Part shown: piece after piece, positions 62,212 through 64,000 of the stretch | Layout of the letters: every line of letters starts with the position of its first letter | Position numbering within the stretch: position 1 is the stretch's first letter | Source of the DNA: Aequorivita capsosiphonis DSM 23843 | Lineage (GTDB): Bacteria; Bacteroidota; Bacteroidia; Flavobacteriales; Flavobacteriaceae | Length of the DNA stretch: 64,000 nt | Direction: 5' to 3' | NCBI RefSeq assembly: GCF_000429125.1 | Contig: NZ_AUBG01000017.1 | Coordinates: forward strand, 31,004 to 95,003 | Notes under the pieces: model-generated | What the model was told of the DNA's origin: nothing | Database searches by the model: none | Seen by the model: the letters and a program-made list of their open reading frames with translations, nothing else | Made by a program: the position numbers and the translations under genes

Positions 62212-63822
62212 ATGTATAACAAAGGTTTATTTGCAGATTGGGTTCCAAAACCAGTACAGCTGCTGCTTATTATCATCTTTCTTTTTCCGGTATTGGTGGT
62301 GAGTGGTATTTATACTGGTAATGTTAGCTATATGGCAAGCAGCCTTGGCACCTATAATGAATGGTTGGCTTTTGCCAACTATGCTGGGGTTATTGGGATG
62401 GGAACCAGTATGCCTATCATTTTCCGATTCAAATTGGCGTTTCATACAAAATATCTCGTTGTACGCACGTTTTTGATTTTGGCAGTGCTGTCTTTTGTGA
62501 TCGGCACCGCGGACAATAATTTAGTGATAGTGGCCGCGTCATTTTTAATTGGTTTCTTTAAAATGTTTGCGCTTATTGAACTTATCCTCCCGGTTATGTT
62601 TATTATAAGTCCTACTGGGGAAAGACCTAAATTCTACTCTATTTTCTATCCTTTGGCAATTATTATTCCTCAGGTGGCTGGATATTTGATGACGCGAATT
62701 GGTTTTTTCACCTCTTGGGAGAGCGCCAATTTTATAATGGCTATCATAATGTTGTTTTGTGCTGCGCTGGCGCTGATCTTTATGCACCATAAGCGATTCG
62801 ATAAAAAAGTTCCTTTGTATTATATAGATTGGATGGGGATGTTTCTCTACGTGATCATATTTATGGCGATGGCCTATTTTATGGCGTTTGCGAAACAAGA
62901 AAATTACTTCCGGTCAGACAATATTATGTTTGCCACGATCATAGTTATTGTGGGAATAATAGTTTATCAAATCAACCAACGCTTTACAAAACGTCCTTTC
63001 GTAGATTTTGGGACTTTAAAAAACTACAATGTAATCCACGGTATAATGATGCTATTTATGCTCGGTTTTTTCTTGGCTGGAAGCTCCCTTCAAGGGAAGA
63101 TTACCAGAGGGGTTTTGGGGTTTAGTACAGTCTTGGACAATTCGTATAACCTATGGATGATTCCGGGAATTATAATAGGAAGTATTTACAGCTTAAAATG
63201 GCTAGGGAAAAATAAATCCTTAAAAATGTATATCCTCACTGGATTTGCGGCTTTTATTTTCTATTATATTTTTATGTACTTCTTGGTCTCACCAAACTTG
63301 AGTTATGAGCAGTTAATAGTTCCCAATATGCTTCGTGGTTTTGGAATGGCGGTCTTATTTATTGGTGTTTGGCTTTACGCGTTGGGTAATTTGTCTGTGG
63401 ATGCTACCCTGGGGGTTGCAGCGGTGTTAATTGTAACACGCACCATGCTCGGACCAGGAGTTTGGGGATTGATCTTTAACTATATCGACGGGATTTGGAA
63501 TTTAGAGATTTTCACTAATATAGCTGGAAAAATGGACGCTGGAGCCTATACCCAAGAGGCTGCAATGAATCTTTATAGAAACATCAAATTGGATGCGCTT
63601 GTTATTTCGACAAAGCGATTATACGGATTACTGGTTTTACTCGGTGGTGCAGTAATAGTTTATGTGGCTTTCCTAAATATGGAAGGTTTGCACAAACGAA
63701 AAATTGTGTTGTTGCGCAAGCGTTTAAAAGGTCAAGGAACTAAAGGTTACAACCGCACAATAGAAAAAGAAGAGGAAGAATTAAAAACCGAAGCAGAAGC
63801 CGCAAGTGGCGCTGCAATATAA
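62212..63822 (+). CDS. MFS transporter, DHA2/EmrB-like
   Basis: 536 residues with about fourteen membrane helices and an acidic C-terminal tail (EKEEEELKTEAEAASGAA). It is encoded with a HlyD adaptor and a TolC protein, which defines an EmrAB-TolC-like tripartite exporter. Its sequence is divergent from E. coli EmrB, and the usual motif C is not obvious by eye. The substrate is unknown; drug, bile-salt or metabolite export is possible. Confidence 0.85.
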   Translation: MYNKGLFADWVPKPVQLLLIIIFLFPVLVVSGIYTGNVSYMASSLGTYNEWLAFANYAGVIGMGTSMPIIFRFKLAFHTKYLVVRTFLILAVLSFVIGTADNNLVIVAASFLIGFFKMFALIELILPVMFIISPTGERPKFYSIFYPLAIIIPQVAGYLMTRIGFFTSWESANFIMAIIMLFCAALALIFMHHKRFDKKVPLYYIDWMGMFLYVIIFMAMAYFMAFAKQENYFRSDNIMFATIIVIVGIIVYQINQRFTKRPFVDFGTLKNYNVIHGIMMLFMLGFFLAGSSLQGKITRGVLGFSTVLDNSYNLWMIPGIIIGSIYSLKWLGKNKSLKMYILTGFAAFIFYYIFMYFLVSPNLSYEQLIVPNMLRGFGMAVLFIGVWLYALGNLSVDATLGVAAVLIVTRTMLGPGVWGLIFNYIDGIWNLEIFTNIAGKMDAGAYTQEAAMNLYRNIKLDALVISTKRLYGLLVLLGGAVIVYVAFLNMEGLHKRKIVLLRKRLKGQGTKGYNRTIEKEEEELKTEAEAASGAAI

Positions 63823-63861
63823 AGATGCCTGATTCGGGTTTGGAAAACCAATCCCGATCTA

Positions 63862-63901
63862 TTTCCCTGCCTTGGACGTTTATCTGAGGCAGGGTTTTTT
63901 G
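63862..63901 (+). terminator. Terminator after exporter operon
   Basis: CCCTGCCT (63865-63872) pairs with AGGCAGGG (63887-63894), followed by six Ts. Confidence 0.85.
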
Positions 63902-63902
63902 G

Positions 63903-63960
63903 CTTCGGGCTTCGATACAATCCCGATGAAAAATCGGGATCACTCAGCCACCTTTGATTG
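63903..63960. repeat. Palindromic REP-like sequence at window end
   Basis: CTTCGATACAATCCCGATGA followed by AAAATCGGGATCACTCAGCC: an inverted repeat ATCCCGAT/ATCGGGAT inside a longer word reminiscent of the CTTCGA...CTCAGCC repeats of Flavobacteriia. No gene seen from 63823 to 64000. Confidence 0.6.
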
Positions 63961-64000
63961 GTCTGAGTACTTTAACAACCAAACAAAGGTTCCTGAGTAG

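Overview
The window reads as an ordinary chromosomal segment of a Bacteroidota species, most likely a marine or psychrophilic member of the Flavobacteriaceae. The evidence is the AT-rich sequence, the near absence of Shine-Dalgarno sequences, promoters of the Bacteroidota type (-7 box TAnnTTTG), type IX secretion genes (porQ, porX), a fused lpxC-fabZ, fused hisB and hisIE, a 6S RNA between zapA and rny, and many small lipoproteins with a Cys lipobox. I cannot name the genus; Aequorivita-like is only a guess. I see no rRNA, tRNA, CRISPR array, prophage, insertion sequence or transposase.

Layout. 0-4.5 kb: zapA, 6S RNA, rny, an aldo/keto reductase and xerD. 4.6-7.8 kb: four tandem paralogous outer-membrane beta-barrel proteins. 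7.8-12.4 kb: aroQ, lpdA, two adjacent msrB genes (one secreted as a lipoprotein), a lipoprotein and an M48 protease. 12.4-16 kb: an MFS transporter, a triple-repeat surface lipoprotein and a frameshifted head-GIN adhesin-like gene. 16-25.5 kb: lon, porQ, cmk, mscL, an XRE regulator divergent from an M14 peptidase with operator-like palindromes between them, an Lrp regulator, DinB and YihY proteins. 25.6-33.8 kb: a DJ-1/PfpI protein, aroB, proline dehydrogenase, alanine dehydrogenase, tsaE and the T9SS regulator porX. 33.9-42.5 kb: an HD phosphohydrolase, the lipid A cluster lpxD-lpxC/fabZ-lpxA, efp, a second LpxD-like acyltransferase, sucD and fabG. 43-48.6 kb: a VWA-type membrane protein, a zinc-finger/FAD monooxygenase fusion and a sodium:solute symporter. 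48.7-57.1 kb: a complete histidine operon (leader peptide and attenuator, then hisG-D-C-B-H-A, a foreign-looking four-helix-bundle gene, hisF-IE). 57.1-63.9 kb: corA, msrA, a frameshifted AraC regulator and a TolC/HlyD/MFS tripartite exporter.

The most informative features are regulatory and repetitive. The his operon has a classical His-rich leader peptide with a terminator. Its spacers are loaded with ACGA-type short repeats that run into the hisF 3' end, a GC-rich hairpin repeat forms the 5' end of hisH, and a 23S-IVS/Avd-type four-helix-bundle gene sits between hisA and hisF flanked by the ACGA repeats in opposite orientations. The XRE/M14 divergent region has five copies of a GTTTACnnTTGTAAAC-type site, two of which overlap the two divergent -7 boxes. 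Many longer spacers carry their own family of 7-8 bp degenerate repeats.

Two genes (DUF2807/head-GIN and AraC) are broken by single-base frameshifts in A/T runs, so sequencing error is a real alternative to pseudogenes or phase variation. I did not find a convincing wholly new multi-gene system; the best candidates for a second look are listed as findings.
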